A stretch of DNA of 64,000 nucleotides. Origin: Alcanivorax profundi. Its GTDB lineage: Bacteria; Pseudomonadota; Gammaproteobacteria; Pseudomonadales; Alcanivoracaceae. Location: contig NZ_QYYA01000002.1 of the NCBI RefSeq assembly GCF_003597125.1, positions 1 through 64,000 on the forward strand. The letters run 5' to 3'. The position numbers were made by a program, and so were the translations under genes. Each line of letters starts with the position of its first letter. The stretch's first letter is position 1. Under the pieces are notes generated by a model. It had not been told where the DNA came from. It made no database searches and saw nothing but the letters and a program-made list of their open reading frames with translations. Below are positions 55,335-64,000 of the stretch, one piece after another.

Positions 55335-56009
55335 ATGGAAATACATATTGCTCAAGGGCATAACCCGCCCCATAACATTCACGGCATCACGGTTGTAATC
55401 GATGTGATTCGTGCGTTCACCACCAGCCACCATGCTTTCCGCAAGGGCCTGCGTTGTATCTGGCCGGTGGCCAGTGCGGAACAGGCTTTTGCCCTGCGCG
55501 ATGAGCATCTGCCCAATGCCCTGCTGGCCGGTGAAGTGGATGCCCTGCCCATCAAGGGCTTCGACTTCGGCAATTCCCCCTGGGAGATTGATCAGGCCGA
55601 GCTGGCCGGTCGGGAAATGATCATGAGGACCACCAACGGGGTCGCTGCCACATTACGTGCCCGCGACAGCCGGGAAGTGCTGGTGGCCGGCCTGGTCAAT
55701 GCCGAAGCTACCGCCAACTACCTGCGCCAACAGAACCCGCCCACGGTGGTGCTGGTGGCTTCCCACCCCACCGGCGATGAGGATGTGGCCTGCGCCGAAT
55801 ACATTCGCCATTTGCTGGGTGGAGAGGGCATCACCTACGAACAGGCCAGGGATCGCACCCTGAACGCCCACGCCGCCCAGAAGTTTTTCAACGGCACCCA
55901 CCCACGCCTGCGGGCCGCCGACATTGAAGCCGCCGCCAGCACCGAGGGCCCTGACGCCTTGGTCATGCGCGTCCGCTTCGATCCCTTCCCCTGCATCACC
56001 GCCCAATAA
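55335..56009 (+). CDS. ComB-family (2-phosphosulfolactate phosphatase-like) protein (224 aa)
   Basis: Matches the family of ComB, a Mg-dependent phosphatase of coenzyme M synthesis in methanogens: VVIDVIRAFTT, AGEVDALPIKGFDFGNSPWE, RTTNGVAAT, and C-A-EYI near the end. Bacteria of this kind do not make coenzyme M by the methanogen route, so the substrate is probably another phosphorylated acid. The start MEIHIAQGHN is at 55335; upstream in-frame sequence lies within the previous gene. No pathway partner is visible nearby. Confidence 0.75.
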   Translation: MEIHIAQGHNPPHNIHGITVVIDVIRAFTTSHHAFRKGLRCIWPVASAEQAFALRDEHLPNALLAGEVDALPIKGFDFGNSPWEIDQAELAGREMIMRTTNGVAATLRARDSREVLVAGLVNAEATANYLRQQNPPTVVLVASHPTGDEDVACAEYIRHLLGGEGITYEQARDRTLNAHAAQKFFNGTHPRLRAADIEAAASTEGPDALVMRVRFDPFPCITAQ

Positions 56010-56162
56010 CGCTCCCCTGACCAGGGGTCTGCCCGAACATCTGCACCCTTTGACGCTCGGGCATTGATCCCGAACGTCAAGATTTCCGTCCGTTATGATC
56101 AATGCGACCCCAGGAAAGATCTTGTTAATGTGGGGACAACCTAATACGGACAGGACATCCCC

Positions 56163-57404
56163 ATGATTCAGTGGTCAGAACAACAACAGATGATCCAGAA
56201 AATGGTACGCGACTTCGTGGAGAAGGAAGTCGTGCCAAAACTGGATGACATCGAATACAACGGCGTACCGCCTTACGACATCCTGCGCAAGCTGATCAAG
56301 ACATTTGGCATGGATGTGATGGCCCAGCAGAGTTTTGAAAAACAGCTGGCCAGAGAAAAGGCCATCGCCGCCGGCGAGGCCGTAGAGAAAAAGAAGAAAG
56401 AAGGCCCTTCCGCCATGGCCGGAGAAGAAGCCGCCATGCGCATGATCCCCATTATCGAGATCTGCCGCCATGCGCAGGGATTGGTGACCGCCATGGGTGT
56501 CTCCATGGGCCTCGCCGGTGGCGCCATAATGAGCAAAGGCACCATTGAACAGAAAGAACGCTGGGCGCTACCGCTGCTGACCCTGGAAAAAGTGGGTGCC
56601 TGGGCAATCTCTGAACCCAATGCCGGCTCCGACGCCTTCGGCCAGATGAAAACCGTGGCCCGCCGCGACGGCAATGGCGGTTACATCATCAATGGCAGCA
56701 AGACCTGGATCACCAACGGTCCCTTTGCCGACACCATTATCCTGATCTGCAAGCTCGACGAGGAAGGCGTGCCGGCCGAGCAACGCAAAATCGTTTCATT
56801 CATCCTCGACAGCGGCATGGAGGGTCTGGAACAGTCCAAGCCATTCAAGAAGATGGGCATTGGCTCTTCCCCCACCGGCGAGCTGTTCCTGTCCGACGTG
56901 AAAGTCGGAGCAGATCGTCTGCTTGGCGGCAGCGAAGACAGCTACGGCCGCAGCGGCGCCAAGGGCACGTTCATGCAGGAACGCGCCGGCGTTGCTGCCA
57001 TGGCACTGGGCATGGTGGAGCGCGCCATGGAGCTGTCTGTCCAGTACGCCAACGACCGTAGCCAGTTCGGCCGTCCGATCGGCCAGAACCAGCTGATCCA
57101 GCTCAAGCTGGCCAAGATGGAAGTGGCCCGTACCAACCTGCAGAACATGGTATTCCGCTATATCGAGATGACCGCCGAAGGCAAGCAGATGACCCTGGCC
57201 GAAGCCTCTGCCATGAAACTCTATGCCGCACAGACGGCCATGGAAGTCGCCACCGAGGCGGTACAGATTCATGGTGGCTACGGCTACATGCGAGAATCCC
57301 GTGTCGAACAACTGATGCGCGACGCCAAGATCCTGCAGATTTATGCCGGGACCGACGAAATGCAGGTGATCGCTATCGCCCGAGACCTGTTAAGCCGAGC
57401 CTGA
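56163..57404 (+). CDS. Acyl-CoA dehydrogenase (413 aa)
   Basis: FAD enzyme for the first oxidation step of acyl-CoA degradation. ISEPNAGSD (150-157), TWITNG (181-186), the Arg-rich FMQERAGVAAMALG helix and the C-terminal DAKILQIYAGTDEMQ are typical. The base at the usual medium-chain position (Y-E-G-T) is Ala395 here. Glu273 in the MQERAG helix sits where isovaleryl- and long-chain-type enzymes carry their catalytic Glu. A charged Lys/Glu insert lies at about 62-90. Substrate is not predictable; branched or aryl side chains are possible. Confidence 0.9.
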   Translation: MIQWSEQQQMIQKMVRDFVEKEVVPKLDDIEYNGVPPYDILRKLIKTFGMDVMAQQSFEKQLAREKAIAAGEAVEKKKKEGPSAMAGEEAAMRMIPIIEICRHAQGLVTAMGVSMGLAGGAIMSKGTIEQKERWALPLLTLEKVGAWAISEPNAGSDAFGQMKTVARRDGNGGYIINGSKTWITNGPFADTIILICKLDEEGVPAEQRKIVSFILDSGMEGLEQSKPFKKMGIGSSPTGELFLSDVKVGADRLLGGSEDSYGRSGAKGTFMQERAGVAAMALGMVERAMELSVQYANDRSQFGRPIGQNQLIQLKLAKMEVARTNLQNMVFRYIEMTAEGKQMTLAEASAMKLYAAQTAMEVATEAVQIHGGYGYMRESRVEQLMRDAKILQIYAGTDEMQVIAIARDLLSRA

Positions 57405-57410
57405 GCTGCT

Positions 57411-57443
57411 GGCGCCCCACCTGTGGTGGGTGGGGCGCCTTCT
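57411..57443 (+). terminator. GC-rich hairpin after the acyl-CoA dehydrogenase gene
   Basis: A perfect 11-bp stem (57411-57421 with 57429-57439) and 7-base loop; only TTCT follows, so termination may be partial. Confidence 0.6.
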
Positions 57444-57527
57444 GAAATGCAGAATCGCGCATATCCCGGCAGGTACAAGCGTACCCATATTGACCAAGGC
57501 GCCCAAACCTCTGGTTAATGTGGTCTT

Positions 57528-57544
57528 CATCACACTTTGTGATG
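57528..57544. promoter_or_regulatory. Palindrome upstream of the desaturase
   Basis: CATCACA-CTT-TGTGATG, 7-bp arms around three bases, about 60 bp before the chosen desaturase start. The half-sites face the opposite way from CRP sites. A candidate operator for a fatty-acid-responsive repressor; the regulator is unknown. Confidence 0.4.
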
Positions 57545-57602
57545 CCTCTAAACTCACGCCTTCTTCGTAGTGGGCGCCAGACTTCTGGCCCAGGTGAGTG
57601 AG

Positions 57603-58418
57603 ATGTTAGTACGCTATAGGGCTGATCGTGCCGCTGTTGCCCTGGTGTTGGCGGTCTTTTTCATTCAATGCATGCTGTTTTTCTTCAGCTCAGGGCTGAC
57701 AACCTGGCTGGCCGTACTTGCATTGATGCCGGTTCAGGTCTCCTGTGGCGCCATCTGCCATAACCATCACCACGTGAATACGTTTGTCAGGAAGCCCCTG
57801 AATCGCCTGTTTGAATGCATTCTCTACCTGCAAACAGGAACCAGCCCCCTGAGCTGGACCCTGCACCACAATATTGGCCACCACAAACTCTATCTGGACC
57901 CGGAAAACGACCCCTCTCCGTGGCAAATGGCTGATGGCAGTTTAATGCCTCGTTGGCGCTATGTGCTGATCAATACACTGCGTATCTACCCGGAAATTCA
58001 CCAGATCGGAAAACGACACCCTGTGCTTTACCGCCGCTTTCTCCGATTGTTGGTACTCGCTAACCTCCCTCTGATCGCCGCCCTGCTGTACGACCCGCGC
58101 AATGCCCTGCTGGTATTCGTCCTGCCGATGGTTTCCATGCTGTTCATGCTGCTGGACAATACCTACGGTCAGCATGCGGGCACCGGCTTTGAAGACCATT
58201 TTCATGCGTCGCGCAATGTGGAGCTCAAACGCTACAATTTGCCGTCATGGAATCTGGGCTACCATACCGCGCACCATATGCTGCCTGGCCTCCACTGGAG
58301 CCAACTCCCCGAACTGCACGAGCAGATTCGTCACCGAATTCCCGAGCACCTGATCACCGAAAACGTGCTGCTGCAGTGGGAGCCTGCGCGCCAGCAACGC
58401 GACGGGCTACCCTCATGA
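57603..58418 (+). CDS. Membrane fatty-acid desaturase-family protein (271 aa)
   Basis: Di-iron membrane desaturase or hydroxylase fold. Three His clusters: HNHHH (about 54-58), HHNIGHH (about 89-95) and HTAHH near the C-terminus, with an extra HFHASRN. Hydrophobic segments lie at about 10-45 and 145-185. ATG at 57603 with AGGTGAGTG upstream is preferred; a GTG 33 bases upstream is possible. It could act on acyl lipids; alkane or other substrates cannot be excluded. The stop overlaps the next gene's start by four bases. Confidence 0.85.
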   Translation: MLVRYRADRAAVALVLAVFFIQCMLFFFSSGLTTWLAVLALMPVQVSCGAICHNHHHVNTFVRKPLNRLFECILYLQTGTSPLSWTLHHNIGHHKLYLDPENDPSPWQMADGSLMPRWRYVLINTLRIYPEIHQIGKRHPVLYRRFLRLLVLANLPLIAALLYDPRNALLVFVLPMVSMLFMLLDNTYGQHAGTGFEDHFHASRNVELKRYNLPSWNLGYHTAHHMLPGLHWSQLPELHEQIRHRIPEHLITENVLLQWEPARQQRDGLPS

Positions 58419-58828
58419 AATACCGTTTTTGCTCACTGTTGCTGGCCGGCTTTCTGCTGGGCGGCACCAACCCGGCTGAAGCTGACGACTGCTACTATTA
58501 CTGGGTTCATCAATGCCTCAACGTGATCGACGCCAGCCAGCGCAAGATTGAGCAGTACGTGCTGGTTTCGCCATCCGTTAACTATCTGAACAGTGGCAAC
58601 CTGCGCTGTGCCGAGGCAGTGGCCCAGCGTCAGCAAGACGTGCACGACGCTCTGCTAACGGCCTTCAACGGGGCAGCCGGTAACATTGACGCCTGTGACA
58701 CCCCCCTGACCGAGATCCCCGTACGGGTGTATGACAATCCCCAGAAAGCCACCTGGCACTATGGCCGCAGCCTCAGGGAATCCCCGGGCAAGACCATTGT
58801 CCCATTGGCCGATCTGCCCGCATTGTAA
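58415..58828 (+). CDS. Exported cysteine-containing protein of unknown function (137 aa)
   Basis: Signal peptide about 1-23 (ends PAEA), then DDCYYYWVHQCLNVIDASQRK and two more cysteines (LRCAEA, DACDTP), so two periplasmic disulfides are likely. ATG overlaps the desaturase stop (ATGA), so they are translationally coupled and may act together. No family recognised. Confidence 0.65.
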   Translation: MKYRFCSLLLAGFLLGGTNPAEADDCYYYWVHQCLNVIDASQRKIEQYVLVSPSVNYLNSGNLRCAEAVAQRQQDVHDALLTAFNGAAGNIDACDTPLTEIPVRVYDNPQKATWHYGRSLRESPGKTIVPLADLPAL

Positions 58829-58903
58829 GGCGCCACACTGCACTGGCGGCAGGCCTCCCCTGTTATGCTATGATCTTCAGGCTTTTTATCTTCGGGGCGA
58901 ATA

Positions 58904-59632
58904 ATGAAAATAATCAAAACTGCCGCGTTCCTGCTGTCTCTCCTGAGCGTAACGCTACTGGCCGGCTGCCAGGGTATGCAGGGCGACCGTGAAGGGGATT
59001 ACTACTTCTCACCGGCCGGCGCCTATATTCTTGACCTGAGCATCAATACTTTCCGCGGGGAAGTGGTGCTGGATGAACGCTGCGACCGTAATGGTGGCTC
59101 CGCGACTTTCTGGGATGGCAACGGGCGTCTGTTCCGGGTGGATTACCTGAACGTTCAGACACACCCCATGATCCAGGCCCCGCGCTTCGCCTCGGATCTC
59201 ACCTTGCTCAACCTGACACTGAACAGTTATCTGCGTGATGTGGTGGCCAAGGCCCCAATGATCACCAGCGCCGAAGCCTCCTATCGCGAGTTTATCGAAG
59301 ACGCTGACCCCAAGGCCTTGTTTGCCATCATCGGGATTAACGTGGACGCCGCCCAGGTCAAGGACACTGACGTGGAAAGCGGCACCTACTACTACGGTTT
59401 CCTGCTGTTCAAACGTGGCGATCTGATTTACGTCCTTCAGCACCGTCAGCCTGTACTGATGCCCGAAAAAATGAAGGCAGTACTGCTCAATCTGGCGGCA
59501 GGCATGGAGATTCCGGGCCGGGTTCGCGATGACACCGATCTTGAGAAACTGCGCCGAATCCTCAAGAAAATGGCCCCTGGTGGCACCGATGGTGACCCGG
59601 TGCGGCTGTGCGAACCGGCTGCCCCAGCCTGA
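58904..59632 (+). CDS. Lipoprotein of unknown function (242 aa)
   Basis: Lipobox LLAGC (Cys22), mature start QGMQGDREGDYYFSPAG. Mixed alpha/beta composition, one more Cys pair (ERCDRNGG, RLCEP). GGGGCGA lies upstream of the ATG, and TATGAT at 58869-58874 is a possible -10 element. It ends before a perfect 12-bp inverted repeat. Function unknown. Confidence 0.75.
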   Translation: MKIIKTAAFLLSLLSVTLLAGCQGMQGDREGDYYFSPAGAYILDLSINTFRGEVVLDERCDRNGGSATFWDGNGRLFRVDYLNVQTHPMIQAPRFASDLTLLNLTLNSYLRDVVAKAPMITSAEASYREFIEDADPKALFAIIGINVDAAQVKDTDVESGTYYYGFLLFKRGDLIYVLQHRQPVLMPEKMKAVLLNLAAGMEIPGRVRDDTDLEKLRRILKKMAPGGTDGDPVRLCEPAAPA

Positions 59633-59645
59633 TTGATTAGCCGCA

Positions 59646-59681
59646 GTGGATGCATGCACAATGAAAAGCGCATGCATCCAC
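59646..59681. repeat. Perfect 12-bp inverted repeat before phhB
   Basis: GTGGATGCATGC (59646-59657) and GCATGCATCCAC (59670-59681) around 12 bases, 19 bases before the phhB ATG. No T run, so not an obvious terminator. An operator or an mRNA hairpin near the ribosome binding site is possible. Confidence 0.6.
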
Positions 59682-59700
59682 GCAAGGTAATCACATCCCC

Positions 59701-60048
59701 ATGAGCACATCCTCACTCAACCATCAGCAATGCGACGCCTGCCGCGCCGATGCTCCCCAGGTGACCGAACAGGAACGTGAATTGCTGTTCCCGCAGATCC
59801 CGGAGTGGATTCAGGTAGAAGAAGACGGCATCGAGAAACTGCAGCGGCATTTTCCGTTCAGGAATTTCGTCCAGGCACTGGCCTTCAGCAACCGGGTCGG
59901 CGAACTGGCCGAGCAGGAAGGCCACCACCCAGCCATTCTCACGGAGTACGGCAAGGTGACAGTGACCTGGTGGACCCACAAGATCCGTGGCCTGCACCGC
60001 AACGACTTTATCTGTGCCGCCAAGACAGACGCTCTGCTCAACGACTGA
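59701..60048 (+). CDS. phhB: Pterin-4a-carbinolamine dehydratase
   Basis: Regenerates the pterin cofactor of phenylalanine hydroxylase. 115 aa with F-x-F-x-x-F-V-QALAF, EGHHPAI and [14 protein letters not shown], which carry the conserved active-site His residues. No phenylalanine hydroxylase gene lies in the window. AAGGTAA upstream of the ATG is rather distant. Confidence 0.93.
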   Translation: MSTSSLNHQQCDACRADAPQVTEQERELLFPQIPEWIQVEEDGIEKLQRHFPFRNFVQALAFSNRVGELAEQEGHHPAILTEYGKVTVTWWTHKIRGLHRNDFICAAKTDALLND

Positions 60049-60135
60049 CCGTTTGCGCCATCCCGCTGAACTAAACGGTTTTCCGACGCGTCCACAGGCT
60101 TTGTTAGCATCCCCGGTAACTGAGGAGAAACTGAC

Positions 60136-60594
60136 ATGGCCCTGACTGAAGAACAGAAAACCCTGATCAAAGCTGCCAGCGACAAGACCTTCCCGTTCGT
60201 GGAGCGTTGCGAAGTACAGACGCTGGAAGTCGACCGTGGCTATTGCAAGATGCTGATGCCGTTCAAGCCCAACATTAATCACGTGGGCATCATGTATGCT
60301 GGCGCCCTGTACACCATTGCCGAGCTGCCTGGCGGCACCATTTACCTGACATCCTTCGACACCAAGAAGTTCTATCCCATCGTCAAGGACATGTCGATTC
60401 GCTTCCGTCGCCCCGCGACCACCGATGTCACTGTGGAAGTCACCCTGAGCGAAGAGGAAATTGCCCGTATCGAAAGCACCACTGAAGAGGTGGGCAAGTG
60501 TGATTTCGAATGGGATGTAGAGCTAAAGGACGCCAACGGGGAAGTGGTTGCCATTTCTCACAACGTCTATCAGATGCGCAAGATCGGGGCGTAA
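60136..60594 (+). CDS. Hotdog-fold (DUF4442/PaaI-like) protein, putative thioesterase (152 aa)
   Basis: The core NHVGIMYAGALYTIAELPGG (with a break around the turn) and DMSIRFRRPATTDVTVEV resembles the hotdog fold of DUF4442 and PaaI-type thioesterases. The usual catalytic HGG-x4-D is replaced by VGIMYAG...E, so activity is uncertain. GAGGAG precedes the ATG. A strong hairpin follows. Confidence 0.75.
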   Translation: MALTEEQKTLIKAASDKTFPFVERCEVQTLEVDRGYCKMLMPFKPNINHVGIMYAGALYTIAELPGGTIYLTSFDTKKFYPIVKDMSIRFRRPATTDVTVEVTLSEEEIARIESTTEEVGKCDFEWDVELKDANGEVVAISHNVYQMRKIGA

Positions 60595-60655
60595 TCAGAG
60601 CGGCAAGTCATACGTTGAATTTCAACGACTGACCGTAATCCATCGCCCCGACATG

Positions 60656-60689
60656 CAAGAGGCCGCCTCCCCGAGGAGGCGGCCTCTTG
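60656..60689. terminator. Long hairpin between convergent genes
   Basis: A perfect 15-bp GC-rich stem (60656-60670 with 60675-60689) with a 4-base loop. It serves both the plus-strand hotdog gene and the minus-strand gene ending at 60757. Only weak T tracts. Confidence 0.75.
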
Positions 60690-60756
60690 TCGTATCAGCC
60701 GGGTCACCCGTGCTCTTTCAAGCACCTTGCGACTGGAATGACATCTACCCCGCGGC

Positions 60757-61539
60757 TCACTCCACCGGATCACAAAAACCGGACGGCCCCATATCCACCG
60801 TTGTTGTGCACTTCCACTCCACTCCCCTTGGACCGCGACTGTCCACAGGCCATGTGGTCAGTTCATGCCCTTCCAGGCGACCGGCCAATTCCAGCTTCAG
60901 CATGCCATCCTGAAGCAGATAGACCCGCTTCACCCGCTCACTGATCATCTGCTCCTGGGCCACACCTAGATCAGAGAGGCTTTCCGGCCACTCTCCGGAG
61001 TGCATGTAATACTCCATCATATACATGCGCAAGGCGGCTACCGTCGAAAAGGTTTGCGACAACTCTGCACGGTCGCGGCTAGCGCTGAACAAGTCCCAGG
61101 TATGGGGATCAATTCCCGGAGGAACAGGCTCTTTTTCCGGCACGGCCGCCAGTTTGGTCTGCGGCATGGGCACCCGACGCGCCAAGGCATCGATATCCGC
61201 GCGATACCGCGCTCGCAATGAGCAGCGTGTTCCACTCCAGCGCTGCCCGTCTACCGCAGGCTTTTCACTCATTAGCTGACTGCGGTAGGCATCCTCAAGC
61301 AAGGCTTCATCCAGCGCCCGCTCACGATAAGCCAGCTTGCGTTTCCGATAGGCATCCGTTGCCGCGATCACACTCAGCAGGCTGGTGTGGAGTTCATCCG
61401 TCATTTTCTCAAGGGCACGCGCACAAACCTGCTGTTCGGTTTCTCCTTCACCGGCTCGCTCAACCTTTGCCAATGCAAGCGACATGGCCATAGCCTGTGC
61501 CCCGACCATCAGCAGCAGCAAACCCCAGATGATACGCAT
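60757..61539 (-). CDS. Exported protein with pilin-like C-terminal segment (260 aa)
   Basis: Signal peptide about 1-18 (ends GAQAMA), a charged helical middle with several Glu/Arg-rich stretches, then about residues 166-195 (RMYMMEYYMHSGEWPESLSDLG) very like the conserved alpha-beta junction of type IV major pilins. A late Cys pair (EWKC...GFC) resembles the pilin disulfide loop. There is no N-terminal prepilin cleavage site. GGGGGGAG precedes the ATG. It starts 37 bases after hemE ends, on the same strand. Function unknown. Confidence 0.7.
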   Translation of the reverse strand: MRIIWGLLLLMVGAQAMAMSLALAKVERAGEGETEQQVCARALEKMTDELHTSLLSVIAATDAYRKRKLAYRERALDEALLEDAYRSQLMSEKPAVDGQRWSGTRCSLRARYRADIDALARRVPMPQTKLAAVPEKEPVPPGIDPHTWDLFSASRDRAELSQTFSTVAALRMYMMEYYMHSGEWPESLSDLGVAQEQMISERVKRVYLLQDGMLKLELAGRLEGHELTTWPVDSRGPRGVEWKCTTTVDMGPSGFCDPVE

Positions 61540-61576
61540 CGCTCCCCCCACTCTATCCCATCCGTGAGCGCCAGCC

Positions 61577-62641
61577 TCAGCGCTGGCTGAACTCGTGCAC
61601 CGCCTCGATAAACACCCGTGCATGCTCCGGATCCACTTGCGGAGTAATGCCATGCCCCAGGTTAAAAATATGCCCCGGGTGATCGCCGAAGTCCGTGAGG
61701 ATACGCTTTACTTCAGCACGAATGGCCTCGGGTGCTGCATACAATACTGCCGGATCCATATTGCCCTGCAGGGCTACCTTGTGACCGACACGGCGACGGG
61801 CTTCCCCAATATTGATGGTCCAGTCCAACCCCAGACCATCACAACCGGTCTCGGCCATGGACTCCAGCCACAGCCCGCCGTTTTTGGTAAACAGGATCAC
61901 AGGAACCTTGCGGCCATCATGATCACGGATCAGCCCGTCGACAATCTGCTTCATGTACTTGAGCGAAAACTGCTGATACGCCTCGGCGGACAATGCCCCA
62001 CCCCAGGTATCAAAGATCTGTACTGCCTGGGCTCCGGCACGAATCTGCGCATTGAGGTAACTGGTGACGGACTGCGCCAGTTTGTCGAGCATGGCATGTG
62101 CCAGCTCCGGCTGACTGTAAACCATGGCCTTGAGGTGGCGGAAATCCTTGCTGGAGCCGCCTTCCACCATGTAGGTGGCCAGGGTCCACGGGCTACCGGA
62201 AAAGCCGATCAACGGCACACGGCCATTGAGCGCCCCTCGAATGGTGCTGACCGCCTTCATCACATAGCCGAGATCGGTCTCCGGATCGGGAATCGGCAAG
62301 GCTGCCACATCCGCCTCGGTGCGCACTACCTTCTTGAACTTCGGCCCTTCACCCGTTTCGAAATAGAGCCCCAGCCCCATGGCATCCGGGATGGTAAGAA
62401 TGTCGGAGAACAGGATCGCCGCGTCCAGCGGATAACGCTCCAGCGGCTGCAAGGTAACTTCACAGGCAAGATCCGCGTTCATGCACAGATCCATGAACGA
62501 CCCCGCATGCTCACGGCTGGCACGGTACTCCGGTAAATAACGTCCGGCCTGCCGCATCATCCAGATAGGGGTACGTTCAACATTCTCTCGGTTGAGTGCA
62601 CGCAGGAAGAGATCATTCTGAAGTGGCGCAAAGCTGGTCAT
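61577..62641 (-). CDS. hemE: Uroporphyrinogen decarboxylase
   Basis: Decarboxylates uroporphyrinogen III to coproporphyrinogen III in haem synthesis. [51 protein letters not shown] and [10 protein letters not shown] are diagnostic. 354 aa from the ATG at 62641. Downstream of gltD as in pseudomonads, but a terminator lies between. Confidence 0.98.
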   Translation of the reverse strand: MTSFAPLQNDLFLRALNRENVERTPIWMMRQAGRYLPEYRASREHAGSFMDLCMNADLACEVTLQPLERYPLDAAILFSDILTIPDAMGLGLYFETGEGPKFKKVVRTEADVAALPIPDPETDLGYVMKAVSTIRGALNGRVPLIGFSGSPWTLATYMVEGGSSKDFRHLKAMVYSQPELAHAMLDKLAQSVTSYLNAQIRAGAQAVQIFDTWGGALSAEAYQQFSLKYMKQIVDGLIRDHDGRKVPVILFTKNGGLWLESMAETGCDGLGLDWTINIGEARRRVGHKVALQGNMDPAVLYAAPEAIRAEVKRILTDFGDHPGHIFNLGHGITPQVDPEHARVFIEAVHEFSQR

Positions 62642-62738
62642 GCAATATCCTGAATCTGACTGGCACACGGTGTGCCGAACGAGTATGAATAGCGAACTTT
62701 ACCTGATTGGCAACCAATACGCCCCCTCCCTGCACATA

Positions 62739-62768
62739 CAGAAAGGCCCGCATTCGCGGGCCTTTCTG
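62739..62768 (-). terminator. Rho-independent terminator of the glt operon
   Basis: A perfect 13-bp stem (62739-62751 with 62756-62768) and 4-base loop, 22 bp after the gltD stop. On the minus strand a short T-rich stretch is part of the stem. Confidence 0.85.
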
Positions 62769-62790
62769 TCAGGATGGGCACAAACCGGGA

Positions 62791-64000
<1,210 letters not shown>

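Overview
The window looks like a chromosome segment of a marine gammaproteobacterium. The best fit is the Alcanivorax group or a close relative; this is an inference from gene content and order, with no marker gene to prove it. The order tsaE-amiB-mutL-miaA-hfq-hflX-hflK-hflC ... yjeT-hisZ-purA, followed on the other side by nnrD, queG, orn, rsgA, rhdA and psd, is the Pseudomonas/Oceanospirillales arrangement. The coding strand is GC-rich by eye. Exceptions are the first kilobase, which is AT-richer and gene-poor, and the promoter region of the surface-protein cluster.

Layout. (1) 1-1016: the end of an IS3-family insertion sequence, about 800 bp without a recognisable gene, then a degenerate tRNA 3' end (leucine type) with its terminator. 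This may be the edge of an integrated element. (2) 1068-5312: two small secreted or membrane proteins and a tandem pair of PhoA-type alkaline phosphatases, one a lipoprotein and one with a plain Sec signal. (3) 5483-8237: purA, hisZ and yjeT. (4) 8258-26988: an 18.7-kb unit bounded by strong terminators and wedged between yjeT and hflC, where many relatives have nothing. It encodes six exported proteins: a 156-aa DUF11-like protein, a 988-aa DUF11 repeat protein, a 2087-aa protein joining DUF11/Cna-B/Ig-like modules to a predicted outer-membrane beta-barrel, an OmpA-type peptidoglycan-binding lipoprotein, a 960-aa DUF11 repeat protein, and a 1602-aa protein with GEVEDY modules and an L-type-lectin-like domain. 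A perfect 16-bp CRP/Vfr-type site lies in its promoter region. (5) 27028-37523: hflC, hflK, hflX, hfq, miaA, mutL, amiB, tsaE and nnrD, all on the minus strand. (6) 37607-44864: queG, orn (minus), rsgA, rhdA, psd, a PhaC-like hydrolase and a family-9 glycosyltransferase. (7) 44985-48841: two lipoprotein phosphatases (a purple-acid-phosphatase-like enzyme and PhoD). (8) 48997-53923: the biotin operon bioBFHCD on the minus strand, then comF. (9) 54785-60594: small exported proteins, a ComB-like protein, an acyl-CoA dehydrogenase, a membrane desaturase, phhB and a hotdog-fold protein. (10) 60757-64000: a secreted pilin-like protein, hemE and the 3' part of gltD.

The most interesting part is region 4. 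Three of its proteins (988, 2087 and 960 aa) share the same motif just after the predicted signal-peptide cleavage site. Four (156, 988, 960 and 1602 aa) end in the same kind of DUF11-like module with a terminal beta-strand. The barrel protein carries only the first feature, and the lectin-bearing protein and the small protein only the second. That pattern suggests a head-to-tail surface fibre: barrel plus OmpA as base, the 960- and 988-aa proteins as shaft, the lectin protein as tip. The shared modules are read from the sequence; the assembly model is inference.

A second unusual theme is a family of intergenic elements built from 7-base tandem units in inverted arms (40392-40495, 50498-50588, 51408-51487, and a single arm near 43478). 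In each case the stop codon of the upstream gene lies in or directly next to the element. Phosphate scavenging is also well represented, with four exported phosphatases in two operons.
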